This document shows, piece after piece, positions 1-8,934 of a DNA stretch of 64,000 bases. The position numbers were made by a program, and so were the translations under genes. Within the stretch, counting starts at the first letter, position 1; each line of letters starts with the position of its first letter. The notes beneath the pieces were generated by a model. The model was given only the letters and a program-made list of their open reading frames with translations. It made no database searches and had not been told where the DNA came from. Source of the stretch: Burkholderiales bacterium JOSHI_001 (GTDB taxonomy: Bacteria > Pseudomonadota > Gammaproteobacteria > Burkholderiales > Burkholderiaceae_C); the NCBI GenBank assembly GCA_000244995.1, contig CM001438.1:4568096-4632095 (forward strand), read 5' to 3'.

Positions 1-230
1 GTCATGGGCATGCGCATGCCCATGCCGATGGCCTTGGAGAAGGCCTCCTTGACCGCGAAACGCGTACCCAGGTAGGCGATGCCACGCACTTCGCTGCGCG
101 CGCGGCGCGCCCGGAACACCTGCAATTCAGCCGGCCCCAGCACCTTCTCGGCGAAGCGTTCACCGCGCCGCGACAGGGTGTCGGCCAGGCGGCGCAGGTC
201 GCACAGGTCGGTGCCGATGCCGTAGATCAT
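1..230 (-). CDS. acpS: Holo-[acyl-carrier-protein] synthase, 3' part missing
   Basis: N-terminal 76 codons of AcpS, which transfers 4'-phosphopantetheine from CoA to the serine of acyl carrier protein in the cytoplasm. The visible protein starts [15 protein letters not shown], the family's N-terminal strand with the metal-binding Asp, and continues to the [16 protein letters not shown] segment that carries the conserved Glu-Ala-x-x-Lys element. The gene runs off the left edge, so the C-terminal part cannot be judged. Its ATG overlaps the pdxJ stop by four bases (ATGA), so the two are translationally coupled, the usual pdxJ-acpS arrangement in proteobacteria. Confidence 0.93.
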   Translation of the reverse strand, partial: MIYGIGTDLCDLRRLADTLSRRGERFAEKVLGPAELQVFRARRARSEVRGIAYLGTRFAVKEAFSKAIGMGMRMPM

Positions 231-1033
231 GCGGCCGGGGCGAAGGCTTTTTGAATGCAGCGCTGGTAGTCCCGCACCGTCTCGGCCAGGCCCAGTTCCA
301 ACGCGTCGGCGATCAGCGCGTGGCCGATGGACACCTCCTGCACCCCGGGCACAGCGCGCAGGAAATCGGTGAGGTTGGCCCGGTTCAGGTCATGCCCGGC
401 GTTAAGGCCCAGGCCGGCAGCGATGGCCGCCTGGCCCGCGGCGGCATAGCGCGCCAGCACCTCGGCCTGGCGTGGCGTGCCATGGGCGCTGGCATAGGCT
501 TCGGTGTAGAGCTCCACGCGGTCGCCGCCGACCTCGCGCGCCGCGCGCATCTGCTCCGGCAGCGGATCCATGAACAGGCTGACGCGCAGGCCCAGTGCGT
601 GGGCCTGCTGCACCACGGGCGCCAGGCGCTGCGCATCAGCGGGGAAGTTCCAGCCGTGGTCGGACGTGAACTGGCCCACGGTGTCGGGCACGAAGGTCAG
701 CTGCTGGGGCGCGCGGCCCTGCGCCGCCAGTTCTTCCACCAGCGGCATCAGGTTGTGGAAGGGGTTGCCTTCGATGTTGTATTCGGCCCGCGGCCACTGC
801 GCCAACAGGTCGGCGATGGCGAACACATCGGCGCGGCGGATGTGGCGTTCATCGGGCCGAGGGTGCACCGTGATGCCCTGGGCGCCGGCTTCCAGGGCGA
901 TGCGCGACAGCGCCACCACGTCCGGGATGTTCAGGTGCCGGGTGTTGCGCAGGTGCGCGATCTTGTTCACGTTCACCGACAGCGCGGTGCGGCCATCGCG
1001 GCCGTCGGCTTCGGGGGCAAGCAGCGGGTTCAT
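227..1033 (-). CDS. pdxJ: Pyridoxine 5'-phosphate synthase
   Basis: Condenses 1-deoxyxylulose 5-phosphate with 3-amino-2-oxopropyl phosphate to give pyridoxine 5'-phosphate, the last ring-closing step of the DXP-dependent vitamin B6 pathway. The 268-residue protein is a TIM barrel. Recognisable family segments are [28 protein letters not shown] with the active-site His and Arg, YNIEGNP, and [11 protein letters not shown] near the C-terminus. An open frame continues upstream for 75 codons, but that stretch is low-complexity Ala/Pro/Gly without family similarity. The ATG at 1033 gives the usual length. It lies 29 bases after recO and overlaps acpS, so all belong to the era-recO-pdxJ-acpS operon. 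Confidence 0.96.
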   Translation of the reverse strand: MNPLLAPEADGRDGRTALSVNVNKIAHLRNTRHLNIPDVVALSRIALEAGAQGITVHPRPDERHIRRADVFAIADLLAQWPRAEYNIEGNPFHNLMPLVEELAAQGRAPQQLTFVPDTVGQFTSDHGWNFPADAQRLAPVVQQAHALGLRVSLFMDPLPEQMRAAREVGGDRVELYTEAYASAHGTPRQAEVLARYAAAGQAAIAAGLGLNAGHDLNRANLTDFLRAVPGVQEVSIGHALIADALELGLAETVRDYQRCIQKAFAPAA

Positions 1034-1062
1034 CGGGGCGACCTGGGGTGAGAGTGACAAGG

Positions 1063-1884
1063 TCAGACGGTGGGTGGCAGCAGCCGGTTCAGGCTGCGCG
1101 CCACCAGGCGCGTGCGCAGTTCCGGACCGCCCAGATGATAGTGAAGCAGCGCCCGGGTTTGCGCCTTCAGCGGCGCCAGGGCCAGCGTGCAGGCCTGCTG
1201 CAGCGCAGGCAGGCCGGCTGCACTTCCTTCGTCCAGCGCGGCCTGCAGGGCCAGGCACTGTGCGCCGGGCAGCGCGTGTTCACCGGTGGCGCCCACCAGG
1301 CCGGCCTCGCCCCGCAAGGCATAGGCCTGGTAGGCCACCACCGGGCGCTGGGTGGCGGTGTCGCGGTCCAGTTCGGGCAGCACGCCGGTTTCGCGCAGCA
1401 GCAGCAGTTCGAACGCGCGCAGTGCCGCCTGGGCCGCATCGCCATCGGCCTGGGGCGCCAGCGCCAGGCTGTGCAGCGTGGCGGCGTAGGCGTCGAACAG
1501 GCGCGGGTTCGCGTCCTGGCGCGGCAGCAGCTTCATCAGCAGTTCGTTCAGGTAGAAGCCCGAGAACAGCGCGGCCGGCGGCAGCATGGCCGCGTTGGGC
1601 AGCCATTCGGCACCGCGCAGCGAGCGCGCCTCTTCGTCGTCGCCGCCAGCGCCTTCCTTGGCTTCCTTCGGCTTGGGCAGGCTGGCGGCGAAGCGCTGAA
1701 AGGGCAGCAGCACCGACTTCAGCTGGGAATAGGGCCGCTTCGCACCCTTGGCCACCACCGCCACGCGGCCTTGTTCACGGGTGAACAGGTCCAGCACCAG
1801 GCTGGTCTCGCTCCAGTCCCAGCTGTGCAGCACGTAGGCCTGCAGCACAGCCGGCGGTTTGCGGACCGGCACCCGCGTGCTCAT
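1063..1884 (-). CDS. recO: DNA repair protein RecO
   Basis: RecO helps RecR load RecA on SSB-coated single-stranded DNA in the RecFOR recombination pathway and also anneals strands. The 273-residue protein has the N-terminal OB-fold region ([38 protein letters not shown]) followed by a helical C-terminal domain containing the [16 protein letters not shown] segment typical of the family. The chosen ATG overlaps the era stop by four bases (ATGA). The frame stays open further upstream but only inside era. A charged insert ([19 protein letters not shown]) sits between the two domains and is probably a flexible loop. Confidence 0.93.
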   Translation of the reverse strand: MSTRVPVRKPPAVLQAYVLHSWDWSETSLVLDLFTREQGRVAVVAKGAKRPYSQLKSVLLPFQRFAASLPKPKEAKEGAGGDDEEARSLRGAEWLPNAAMLPPAALFSGFYLNELLMKLLPRQDANPRLFDAYAATLHSLALAPQADGDAAQAALRAFELLLLRETGVLPELDRDTATQRPVVAYQAYALRGEAGLVGATGEHALPGAQCLALQAALDEGSAAGLPALQQACTLALAPLKAQTRALLHYHLGGPELRTRLVARSLNRLLPPTV

Positions 1885-2801
1885 TCGTACCCGTAGGACC
1901 GCAGGTGTTCCTCGCTGTCGGCCCAGCCCGAGCGCACCTTCACCCACAGTTCCAGGAAGACCTTGGCCTGCAGCAGGTGTTCCAGTTCCTGGCGCGCTTC
2001 GCTGCCGATGCGCTTCAGGCGTTCTCCGCCGGCGCCGATGACCATGCCCTTGTGCGCGTCGCGCTCCACCACGATGGCGGCAGCGATTCTGCGCAGATTG
2101 CCTTCCTCTTCGTACTTCTCGATGACCACGGTGCAGGCATAGGGCAGTTCATCGCCGGTCAGGCGGAACAGCTTTTCACGGATGAGCTCGCCGGCCAGGA
2201 AGCGGTCGCTGCGGTCGGTGAGCGCGTCTTCCTCGTACATCCAGGGCTGCTCGGGCAGGTAGGGCGCCACGATGTCGAACAGGCGCTTCACCTCGGCCGC
2301 CTTTTCGGCCGACATGGGCACGAATTCGGCGAAGTGGTGGCGCAGCTGCATCTTCTGCAGCCAGGGCAGCAGGTCGGAGCGGCGGTTGATCAGGTCCAGC
2401 TTGTTGGCCACCAGCACGCAGGGCTTGCCCGGCGGCACCAGGGCCAGCACCTTCTCGTCGTCGGGGCCGAACTTGCCGGCTTCCACCATCAGCAGCACCA
2501 GGTCCACGTCGGACAGCGCGCCCTGCACCGTGCGGTTCAGGTTGCGGTTCAGCGCGGTGCGCCCACGGCCCAGGTTCTGGGTCTGGAAGCCGGGGGTATC
2601 GACGAAGATGAACTGCGAAGGCCCCACGGTGCACACCCCGGTGATGCGGTGGCGCGTGGTCTGGGCCTTGCGCGAGGTGATGCTGATCTTCTGCCCCACC
2701 AGGGCGTTCAGCAGGGTGCTCTTGCCCACGTTGGGGCGGCCGACGATGGCCACCAGGCCGCAGTGCTGCGGCGCTGCGGCGTCGGCTTCAGGTTCTGTCA
2801 T
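1881..2801 (-). CDS. era: GTPase Era
   Basis: Essential GTPase that binds the 3' end of 16S rRNA and couples small-subunit maturation to growth. The 306-residue protein has the G1 loop GRPNVGKST at residues 21-29, the DTPG switch II motif, the NKLD guanine-specificity motif, and a C-terminal KH RNA-binding domain with [15 protein letters not shown]. It lies 21 bases after rnc and overlaps recO by four bases. The rnc-era-recO order is conserved in proteobacteria and places ribosomal RNA processing genes in one transcript. Confidence 0.97.
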   Translation of the reverse strand: MTEPEADAAAPQHCGLVAIVGRPNVGKSTLLNALVGQKISITSRKAQTTRHRITGVCTVGPSQFIFVDTPGFQTQNLGRGRTALNRNLNRTVQGALSDVDLVLLMVEAGKFGPDDEKVLALVPPGKPCVLVANKLDLINRRSDLLPWLQKMQLRHHFAEFVPMSAEKAAEVKRLFDIVAPYLPEQPWMYEEDALTDRSDRFLAGELIREKLFRLTGDELPYACTVVIEKYEEEGNLRRIAAAIVVERDAHKGMVIGAGGERLKRIGSEARQELEHLLQAKVFLELWVKVRSGWADSEEHLRSYGYE

Positions 2802-2822
2802 GGCGGGGCGCGTGAGAGCGCG

Positions 2823-3527
2823 TCAACTGCGGAGGGGGCCGTTGGGCAGGTCGCTGGCCTTCAGCAGGTCCAGCATGCGGCGGGCCGCTTCCTGCTCGGC
2901 GGTGCGGCGGCTCTTGCCCTGCCCCAGTTCGGCCAGGCCCAGCGTGGCCACCTGGCACTGCACTTCAAAAGTTTGCGCATGCGCCTGGCCGTGGGTGGCC
3001 ACGATGCGGTAGGCCGGCACCGCCAGCTTGCGCGCCTGCAGCCATTCCTGCAACTCGGTCTTGGCGTCCTTGGTCCAGCTTTCCAGTTCGGTGCTGACGA
3101 TCACGTCGCCGAACAGGCGCTTGACCATCAGGGCCGCGCAGTCGTAGCCGCCGTCCAGGAAGGCCGCGCCCAGGATGGCTTCCATCGCATCGGCCAGGAT
3201 GGACGCCCGCAAGGCGCCGCCACCCTTGGCTTCGCCGTCGGACAGGCGCATCACCTCGGGCAGGCCGAGCGACAGCGCAGCGCGGTGCAGGCTGTCTTCG
3301 CGCACCAGGTGGGCACGCACGCGGGTCAGGTCGCCTTCGTCGCTGCCGGCAAAACGCTCCAGCAGCAGGCCGGAGACGGCCAGGTTCAGCACCGCGTCGC
3401 CCAGGAATTCCAGCCGCTCGTTGTGGTCGGCGCCGTGGCTGCGGTGGGTGAGCGCGCGCTGCAGCAGCCGGGGCTGCGCAAAGCGGTGGCCCAGGCGTTG
3501 TTGCAGGGCATCCAGGAGGTGTTGCAT
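2823..3527 (-). CDS. rnc: Ribonuclease III
   Basis: Double-strand-specific endoribonuclease that processes the 30S rRNA precursor and many mRNAs. The 234-residue protein has the signature NERLEFLGDAVL at about residues 37-48, with the metal-binding Glu and Asp, a second acidic site at LADAMEAILGAAFLDGG, and a C-terminal double-stranded-RNA-binding domain that starts around DAKTELQEWLQ. It sits between the DUF4845 gene (22 bases upstream) and era (21 bases downstream) in the lepB operon. Confidence 0.97.
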   Translation of the reverse strand: MQHLLDALQQRLGHRFAQPRLLQRALTHRSHGADHNERLEFLGDAVLNLAVSGLLLERFAGSDEGDLTRVRAHLVREDSLHRAALSLGLPEVMRLSDGEAKGGGALRASILADAMEAILGAAFLDGGYDCAALMVKRLFGDVIVSTELESWTKDAKTELQEWLQARKLAVPAYRIVATHGQAHAQTFEVQCQVATLGLAELGQGKSRRTAEQEAARRMLDLLKASDLPNGPLRS

Positions 3528-3549
3528 CGGCGGGGTTTGCCGGGGGGCG

Positions 3550-3939
3550 CTACTTGGTGCGCCCTTTGTACTTGATCAGCAGGAACGCCGGCTCGATGAG
3601 CTCAATTTCCTTCTCGTAGGCAAAGGAGATCACCACGCGGTCGTTTTCCTTGGTGATGTCCAGGTCGTTGCCCGAGATGGAGGAGATGGAGTATTCGATC
3701 TGCTTCTGCTTGTCGAAGGCGGCGCGGATTTCGCCCACGGTGGTGGGGTTGGTGGCCGCGATCTTGGCGATCGTGTTCTGGATGGTGTAGTACTCGTTGA
3801 TGGTGGGCAGGGTCCGAACGGCCACGTAGCCGCCGAAGCCCAGGACGATGGCCCACAGCATCAGGCCGAACAGGGTGACACCACGCTGGCGGCGCGGCGC
3901 GGCGAAGCGGGGGTTTGGTCTTTGGCGCATATCGTTCAT
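3550..3939 (-). CDS. DUF4845 single-pass membrane protein
   Basis: A 129-residue protein of the DUF4845 family, commonly found between lepB and rnc in beta- and gammaproteobacteria. It has a basic N-terminus, a GVTLFGLMLW segment that resembles the start of a pilin-like transmembrane helix at about residues 20-41, and a mainly polar C-terminal domain expected to lie in the periplasm. The biochemical role is not known. Its position downstream of signal peptidase I suggests a link to membrane protein handling, which is inference from context only. Confidence 0.85.
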   Translation of the reverse strand: MNDMRQRPNPRFAAPRRQRGVTLFGLMLWAIVLGFGGYVAVRTLPTINEYYTIQNTIAKIAATNPTTVGEIRAAFDKQKQIEYSISSISGNDLDITKENDRVVISFAYEKEIELIEPAFLLIKYKGRTK

Positions 3940-3985
3940 GGCGGACTGACCTGGAAGATGAGTCGACGATGAGCCCCGAGGGGGT

Positions 3986-4954
3986 TCAATGGAATGACCC
4001 GAACCGACCGAGGTTGCCGAAGTTCATCCAGACAAAGAAGGCCTTGCCCACGATGTTCTCGTCCGGCACGAAGCCCCAGAAGCGCGAGTCCTGCGAATTG
4101 TCGCGGTTGTCGCCCATCATGAAGTAGTGGCCGGGCGGCACCTTGCACACCACCCCCTCGGGCGAATAGCGGCAGTTGTCACGGAAACCCCGAAACTCGT
4201 CCATGGCGCGCACCAGCGACATGCGCTGCGGGTCCACCAGGATGCGGTGCTCCACCGCGCCCAGCTTCTCGACGAAACGCGGCGCGTAGCGCAGCGTGTC
4301 CTCGTCGTAATAGTCGCCGTCGGCCTTTTCGTCGATGGGCTTGCCGTTGATGCTGAGCTTCTGGTTCAGGTAGGCCACCTCGTCGCCCGGCACGCCCACC
4401 ACGCGCTTGATGTAGTCCACCCGCGGGTCCACCGGGTAGCGGAACACCATCACGTCGCCGCGCTGCGGGTCGTGGTTGGGGATGATCTTCTTGTTGATCA
4501 CCGGCAGGCGCACGCCGTAGTGAAACTTGTTCACCAGGATCAGGTCGCCCACCAGCAGCGTGGGAATCATGGAGCCGGAAGGAATCTTGAAGGGCTCGAA
4601 CAGGAAGCTGCGCAGCAGGAAAACGGCCAGGATCACCGGGAACAGGCCGGCCGTCCAGTCCAGCCACCAGGGCTGTTGCAGCACGGCTTCGCGGGCGTGC
4701 TCCAGGTTGCCGTCCACCTGGGTGATGCCGTCGCGCGCCAGCTGGGCGCGGCGCTGCTGGTCCTGCTGCTCCAACTGGGCCGCGGCGGCCTGGCGCGCCG
4801 GTGCGAAGCGAAAGCGCTCGGCCAGCCAGTAGCCCAGCGTGACCATGGTCAGCACGAACAGCAGCAGCGAGAAGTTGCCGATCCAGTAGCCCGTGAACCA
4901 GCCGGCACCGTAGATCAGCAGGGCACCGTACAACGCGGCAGTGAGAACACTCAT
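3986..4954 (-). CDS. lepB: Signal peptidase I
   Basis: Inner-membrane serine protease that removes signal peptides from secreted proteins. The 322-residue protein has two N-terminal hydrophobic segments (about residues 1-45 and 98-118) separated by a cytoplasmic linker. Next come the catalytic-serine motif PSGSMIPTL (nucleophile S128) and the Lys general-base motif KRVVGVPGD (K183). The GHYFMMGDNRDNSQDSR box follows near the C-terminus. It lies 11 bases after lepA and is almost certainly translated from the same mRNA. Confidence 0.96.
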   Translation of the reverse strand: MSVLTAALYGALLIYGAGWFTGYWIGNFSLLLFVLTMVTLGYWLAERFRFAPARQAAAAQLEQQDQQRRAQLARDGITQVDGNLEHAREAVLQQPWWLDWTAGLFPVILAVFLLRSFLFEPFKIPSGSMIPTLLVGDLILVNKFHYGVRLPVINKKIIPNHDPQRGDVMVFRYPVDPRVDYIKRVVGVPGDEVAYLNQKLSINGKPIDEKADGDYYDEDTLRYAPRFVEKLGAVEHRILVDPQRMSLVRAMDEFRGFRDNCRYSPEGVVCKVPPGHYFMMGDNRDNSQDSRFWGFVPDENIVGKAFFVWMNFGNLGRFGSFH

Positions 4955-4965
4955 GGGTCGGGGCT

Positions 4966-6774
4966 TCAGTCGTCCACTTGGAGGATGGCCAGGAAGGCCT
5001 CTTGCGGCACTTCAACCGTGCCGATCTGCTTCATGCGCTTCTTGCCGGCCTTCTGCTTTTCCAGCAGCTTCTTCTTGCGCGTGATGTCGCCGCCATAGCA
5101 TTTTGCCAGCACGTTCTTGCGCAATGCCTTCACGTCTTCGCGGGCGATGATGTTGGCGCCGATGGACGCCTGGATGGCCACGTCGTACATCTGGCGCGGG
5201 ATCAGGGTGCGCATCTTGGCCGCCACCGCGCGGCCGCGGAACTGGCTTTGCGCCCGGTGCACGATCATGGCCAGCGGGTCCACCCGGTCGCCGTTGATCA
5301 TGATGTCCACCTTCACCACGTCGGCGGCCCGGTACTCCTTGAATTCGTAGTCCATGCTGGCATAGCCGCGCGAGACGCTTTTCAGCTTGTCGAAGAAGTC
5401 CAGCACGATCTCGGCCAGCGGCAGCTCGTAGGTCAGCATCACCTGCTTGCCGTGGTAGGCCATGTTCAGCTGCACGCCGCGCTTCTGGTTGGCCAGGGTC
5501 ATCACCGGGCCCACGCTGTCCTGCGGCATGTACAGGTGCACCGTGACGATGGGCTCGCGGATTTCCTTGATGCGACCCTGGTCGGGCATCTTGCTGGGGT
5601 TTTCCACCTGCAGCACGGTGCCGTCGCCCAGTTCCACCTCGTACACCACGCTGGGCGCGGTGGTCACCAGGTCCTGGTCGAACTCACGCTCCAGGCGTTC
5701 CTGCACGATCTCCATGTGCAGCAGGCCCAGGAAGCCGCAACGGAAACCGAAGCCCAGCGCCTGGCTCACCTCAGGCTCGTAGCGCAGGCTGCTGTCGTTC
5801 AGCTTCAGCTTTTCCAGGGCGTCGCGCAGCGAGTCGTACTCGCTGGCTTCGGTGGGGTACAGGCCCGCGAAGACCTGCGGCTGGATTTCCTTGAAGCCCG
5901 GCAGCGCCTGCGTGGCCGGGCCGGCGTTGTTGGGCAGCTTCTTTTCCAGCGTGATGGTGTCGCCCACCTTGGCGGCCTGCAGTTCCTTGATGCCGGCGAT
6001 GAGGAAGCCCACCTCGCCGGCCCGCAGTTCTTCGCGCGACACCGACTTGGGCGTGAACACGCCGATCTGTTCCAAGGGGTAGACCGCGTTGGTGGCCATC
6101 ATGCGGATGCGGTCGCCCTTCTTGAGCACCCCGTCCACCACCCGGGCCAGCATCACCACGCCCACGTAGTTGTCGAACCAGCTGTCGATGATCATGGCCC
6201 GCGGCGGGCCGTCGGGGTTGCCGCGCGGCGCGGGCATGCGGGTGATCACCGCTTCCAGGATCTCGTCGATGCCCATGCCGGTCTTGGCCGAGCAAGGGAT
6301 GGCGTTGGTGGCGTCGATGCCGATCACGTCCTCGATCTCGGACTTGGCGTTCTCGGGGTCGGCCTGCGGCAGGTCCATCTTGTTGAGCACCGGCACCACT
6401 TCCACGCCGAGGTCCAGCGCGGTGTAGCAGTTGGCCACGGTCTGCGCTTCCACGCCCTGGCTGGCGTCCACCACCAGCAGCGCGCCTTCGCAGGCGCTGA
6501 GTGAGCGGCTCACTTCATAAGAGAAGTCCACGTGCCCAGGCGTGTCGATCAGGTTCAGGTTGTAGACCTGCCCGTCGCGCGCTTTGTAGACCAGGGCGGC
6601 CGTCTGCGCCTTGATGGTGATGCCTCGCTCGCGCTCGATGTCCATCGAGTCGAGCACCTGCGCTTCCATCTCGCGGTCGCTCAAGCCCCCGCAACGCTGA
6701 ATCAGTCGATCGGCCAGCGTGCTCTTGCCGTGGTCGATGTGGGCAATGATGGAGAAGTTGCGGATGTGGTCCAT
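4966..6774 (-). CDS. lepA: Elongation factor 4 (LepA), ribosome-associated GTPase
   Basis: EF-G-like GTPase that acts on ribosomes during initiation or back-translocation. The 602-residue protein carries the G1 motif AHIDHGKST (residues 11-19), the RERGITI switch I, DTPGH (78-81 region), and NKMD (131-134). Domains EF4_II, III and V follow, then the LepA-specific C-terminal domain with the basic tail [24 protein letters not shown]. It is the first gene of the lepA-lepB-DUF4845-rnc-era-recO-pdxJ-acpS run. Its leader holds a terminator and several hairpins described separately. Confidence 0.97.
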   Translation of the reverse strand: MDHIRNFSIIAHIDHGKSTLADRLIQRCGGLSDREMEAQVLDSMDIERERGITIKAQTAALVYKARDGQVYNLNLIDTPGHVDFSYEVSRSLSACEGALLVVDASQGVEAQTVANCYTALDLGVEVVPVLNKMDLPQADPENAKSEIEDVIGIDATNAIPCSAKTGMGIDEILEAVITRMPAPRGNPDGPPRAMIIDSWFDNYVGVVMLARVVDGVLKKGDRIRMMATNAVYPLEQIGVFTPKSVSREELRAGEVGFLIAGIKELQAAKVGDTITLEKKLPNNAGPATQALPGFKEIQPQVFAGLYPTEASEYDSLRDALEKLKLNDSSLRYEPEVSQALGFGFRCGFLGLLHMEIVQERLEREFDQDLVTTAPSVVYEVELGDGTVLQVENPSKMPDQGRIKEIREPIVTVHLYMPQDSVGPVMTLANQKRGVQLNMAYHGKQVMLTYELPLAEIVLDFFDKLKSVSRGYASMDYEFKEYRAADVVKVDIMINGDRVDPLAMIVHRAQSQFRGRAVAAKMRTLIPRQMYDVAIQASIGANIIAREDVKALRKNVLAKCYGGDITRKKKLLEKQKAGKKRMKQIGTVEVPQEAFLAILQVDD

Positions 6775-6880
6775 GCAGATTGGAGTCGCGTCGCTTGTGC
6801 CGGAGACAAAACGGCGAAGCCGTTTCAGCGCAAGCTCACATCGCGCAGCGATGTGAAGGGCCGAAGGCCCGTGCTGAAGC

Positions 6881-6915
6881 TAAAAAAAAGGCACGTCCAA
6901 AAGAAGACGCGCCTT
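6881..6915 (-). terminator. Rho-independent terminator in the lepA leader
   Basis: Read on the minus strand, a 10-base arm (6915-6906) pairs with 6897-6888, nine of ten positions matching and the last a G-T pair, around an 8-base loop. It is followed at once by a run of eight T (6889-6882, the first two in the stem). This is a textbook intrinsic terminator pointing toward lepA and ending 107 bases before its ATG. It either stops read-through from the degP operon, ends a short RNA, or acts as an attenuator of lepA. Confidence 0.75.
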
Positions 6916-6945
6916 CCAACAAAACTTATGGCAACTGCTTGTTGG
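6882..6945 (-). ncRNA. Candidate ~64-nt small RNA or lepA leader attenuator
   Basis: On the minus strand a TACAAT box at 6957-6952 would place a transcript start near 6945. From there a 7-bp hairpin (6945-6939 with 6922-6916) directly abuts the terminator stem (6915-6888) and its U-tract. The whole RNA would be two contiguous stem-loops plus a U tail, the layout of a small RNA, and equally that of a terminator-based leader. No good -35 hexamer is seen. This is inference from structure only. Confidence 0.35.
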
Positions 6946-7264
6946 GCCTTCATTGTAGCCAAAAGCACCGGCCGGGAACCCGCGCCAATGCTTGTTTTCC
7001 GGCCGTTGCAGTGTTCCAACATGGGAAATCTATCCACAGCTTATCAACAGTCTGTTCGGCGCATCACCGGGCTGTGGACTGCCACCGACTAGGCCGGGTT
7101 GGCAGCATGAATCAAGTCACCTGAGACCGGATTCTAACCGCCCGACACCTCAATCCCGAACCACCCGATTTGAAGTGAAAGGTCACTAACAGGAGGTCGG
7201 CAAAACTGGCAGTCTGTCCCCGTTTTTCAGGGTCAGCGGCCCACAAATTGCTGCTCCCGTGATG

Positions 7265-7297
7265 CGGAAAGACCCGCCAGCCCAGTCGGCTGGCGGG
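7265..7297 (-). terminator. Probable terminator after degP/mucD
   Basis: An inverted repeat of 9-10 bp (7273-7282 with 7288-7297) lies about 48 bases past the degP stop. On the minus strand it is followed by TCTTTCC. The T tract is short, so termination may be partial. It is the natural end of the rpoE-mucA-mucB-mucD transcript. Confidence 0.5.
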
Positions 7298-7344
7298 CCT
7301 TCCGGCCGGCCTTCGGATGCTTCCAAAGGCCGGAGGTGGCTGCC

Positions 7345-8823
7345 TCAGCGTGCCGCAGGGCGGATCAACAAGAAGCTCACCCACTCGCCGCGGCGGTACA
7401 TCACGTTGATGGGCTTGGCCTTGTCGGCCTTGCCAGCGACGGCGGCGAACTGCTTGCTGTCGGCGATCTCGACGTTGTCCAGTGTGAGCACGATGTCGCC
7501 CTCACGCAGACCGGCCTTCGCGGCGGCGCCTTCGGCGGCATCCACACGCACGCCGCCCTTCACCTTCAGTTCCTTCTTCTGCGCGTCGCTGAGGTCGCTG
7601 ACCGTCAGGCCCAGCGCGGTCTTGGCCGGTGCGGCGCTGGGTTCGGAGGCGGCGGCCTTCTTGGTGGCCGGCTTCTCGGATTCGAACTCCACCACCGTGA
7701 CCGACAGGTCCTTGTAGCTGCCGCGACGGAACACCTGGATGGCGGTCTTCGCGCCGGGCTTGGTGGCACCGATGATGCGCGGCAGGTCGCCGGACTTTTC
7801 CACCGTCTTGCCGTCGGCCTTGACGATGATGTCGCCCGCCTCCACGCCGGCCTTGTCCGCCGGGCCACCAGACTCGACGTTCTGCACCAGCGCGCCCAGG
7901 GGCTTGCCCAGGCCGGCGGATTCAGCCACGTCCTTGGTGACAGGCGCCACCATCACGCCAATGCGCCCGCGGATGACGCGGCCGCTGGAGCGCAACTGGT
8001 CGGCCACGCGCATGGCTTCGTCGATGGGGATGGCGAAGGCGATGCCCATGTAGCCGCCCGAACGGCTGTAGATCTGCGAGTTGATGCCCACCACCTCGCC
8101 GCGCAAGTTGATCAGCGGGCCACCCGAGTTCCCGGGGTTGATGGCCACGTCGGTCTGCAACAGCGGCAGGAAGTCGCCGGTGTCGCGCTGCTTGGCGCTG
8201 ACGATGCCGGCCGTCACCGTGTTCTCCAGGCCGAAGGGCGAGCCGATGGCCATGACCCATTCGCCCACCTTCAGGCGCGAGACGTCGCCGATCTTCACCG
8301 CCGGCAGGCCGCTGCCTTCGATCTTCACCACGGCCACGTCGGTGCGCTTGTCCGCACCAATGATCTTGGCCTTGAACTCACGCTTGTCGGTGAGGGTGAC
8401 GATGACTTCGTCGGCGCCTTCCACCACGTGCGCATTGGTCATCACGTAGCCGTCGGCCGACAGCACGAAGCCCGAGCCGATGCCCCGCTGCTGCGGTTCG
8501 TCGTCCTGGCCACCGCCGCCGGGGTTGCCACGGCGGTTGCCGCCGGGCGGAATCGGAATGCCGAAGCGGCGGAAGAACTCTTCGAACTGCGGGTCCATCT
8601 CGCGCTGCTGGCCCATGGCACCGCGGCCACCGCCGCGTTCCAGCGTGCGGATGTTCACCACCGACGGGCCCACCTTCTCGGCCAGGTCGGAAAAGTCGGG
8701 CAGGCCGCCTTGGGCCAGCAAGGGCGGCGGGGCGGCCAGCGCCGCCACGCCCATCACCGCGGCGGCCAGCCAGGCCACCGCACCACGGCGGCCCTGGGGC
8801 CGCGTCAACACTGCTGCATGCAT
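7345..8823 (-). CDS. mucD: Periplasmic serine protease/chaperone DegP (MucD type)
   Basis: HtrA-family protease that degrades or refolds damaged envelope proteins. From the ATG at 8823 (preceded by AAGGG 8 bases upstream) the protein has 492 residues. It has a signal peptide ending near LLAQG, a Gly/Arg-rich linker (65-115), the trypsin-like domain with catalytic H132 (TNAHVV), D162 (TDVAVV) and S233 (GNSGGP), and two C-terminal PDZ domains. An in-frame ATG 34 codons upstream would hide the signal peptide and is less likely. It is the last gene of the rpoE operon, 111 bases after mucB, matching the algU-mucA-mucB-mucD order. Confidence 0.94.
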   Translation of the reverse strand: MHAAVLTRPQGRRGAVAWLAAAVMGVAALAAPPPLLAQGGLPDFSDLAEKVGPSVVNIRTLERGGGRGAMGQQREMDPQFEEFFRRFGIPIPPGGNRRGNPGGGGQDDEPQQRGIGSGFVLSADGYVMTNAHVVEGADEVIVTLTDKREFKAKIIGADKRTDVAVVKIEGSGLPAVKIGDVSRLKVGEWVMAIGSPFGLENTVTAGIVSAKQRDTGDFLPLLQTDVAINPGNSGGPLINLRGEVVGINSQIYSRSGGYMGIAFAIPIDEAMRVADQLRSSGRVIRGRIGVMVAPVTKDVAESAGLGKPLGALVQNVESGGPADKAGVEAGDIIVKADGKTVEKSGDLPRIIGATKPGAKTAIQVFRRGSYKDLSVTVVEFESEKPATKKAAASEPSAAPAKTALGLTVSDLSDAQKKELKVKGGVRVDAAEGAAAKAGLREGDIVLTLDNVEIADSKQFAAVAGKADKAKPINVMYRRGEWVSFLLIRPAAR

Positions 8824-8934
8824 GCAATCACCCTTGTCATGGCTGTTGGAATTGGCGCGCAGGGGGCGCGCCGGTGGGTTCAACGTGAGAGACCGGCATT
8901 CGGATGGCAGCGCTTGCGCGCGCACCGCCTCCGG

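Larger units (their letters stand above)
6775..7344. other. 570-base non-coding gap between lepA and degP/mucD
   Basis: No convincing gene is found here. The short open frames have no family similarity and run through hairpins. Next to lepA (6809-6870) there are three tight perfect inverted repeats: 7 bp at 6809-6825, 9 bp at 6836-6856 and 5 bp at 6858-6870, each with a 3-base loop. Then come an intrinsic terminator and a second hairpin (6881-6945), a TACAAT box on the minus strand (6952-6957), two DnaA-box-like words (7030-7049) and, near degP, a terminator-like hairpin (7273-7297). The stretch 7085-7260 shows nothing recognisable. Confidence 0.7.

Noticed and set aside
1905-3575. Long open frame on the plus strand opposite era and rnc
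   Set aside because: It is antisense to well-supported genes, is His/Gln/Arg-rich, and has no family similarity. Such frames are a usual by-product of high GC at third codon positions.
4978-6504. 508-codon plus-strand frame opposite lepA
   Set aside because: Antisense shadow of lepA with no recognisable motif.
6825-7037. 70-codon minus-strand frame through the lepA leader
   Set aside because: It runs through the terminator and hairpins, lacks a ribosome-binding site and shows no similarity to known proteins.
7030-7049. Chromosomal replication origin
   Set aside because: Only two imperfect DnaA-like words; no dnaA, parAB, gyrB or AT-rich unwinding region.
7195-7235. Transposon end or IS remnant around the CTGTCCCCGTTTTTCAGGG-like stretch
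   Set aside because: No inverted repeat partner, target duplication or transposase fragment nearby.
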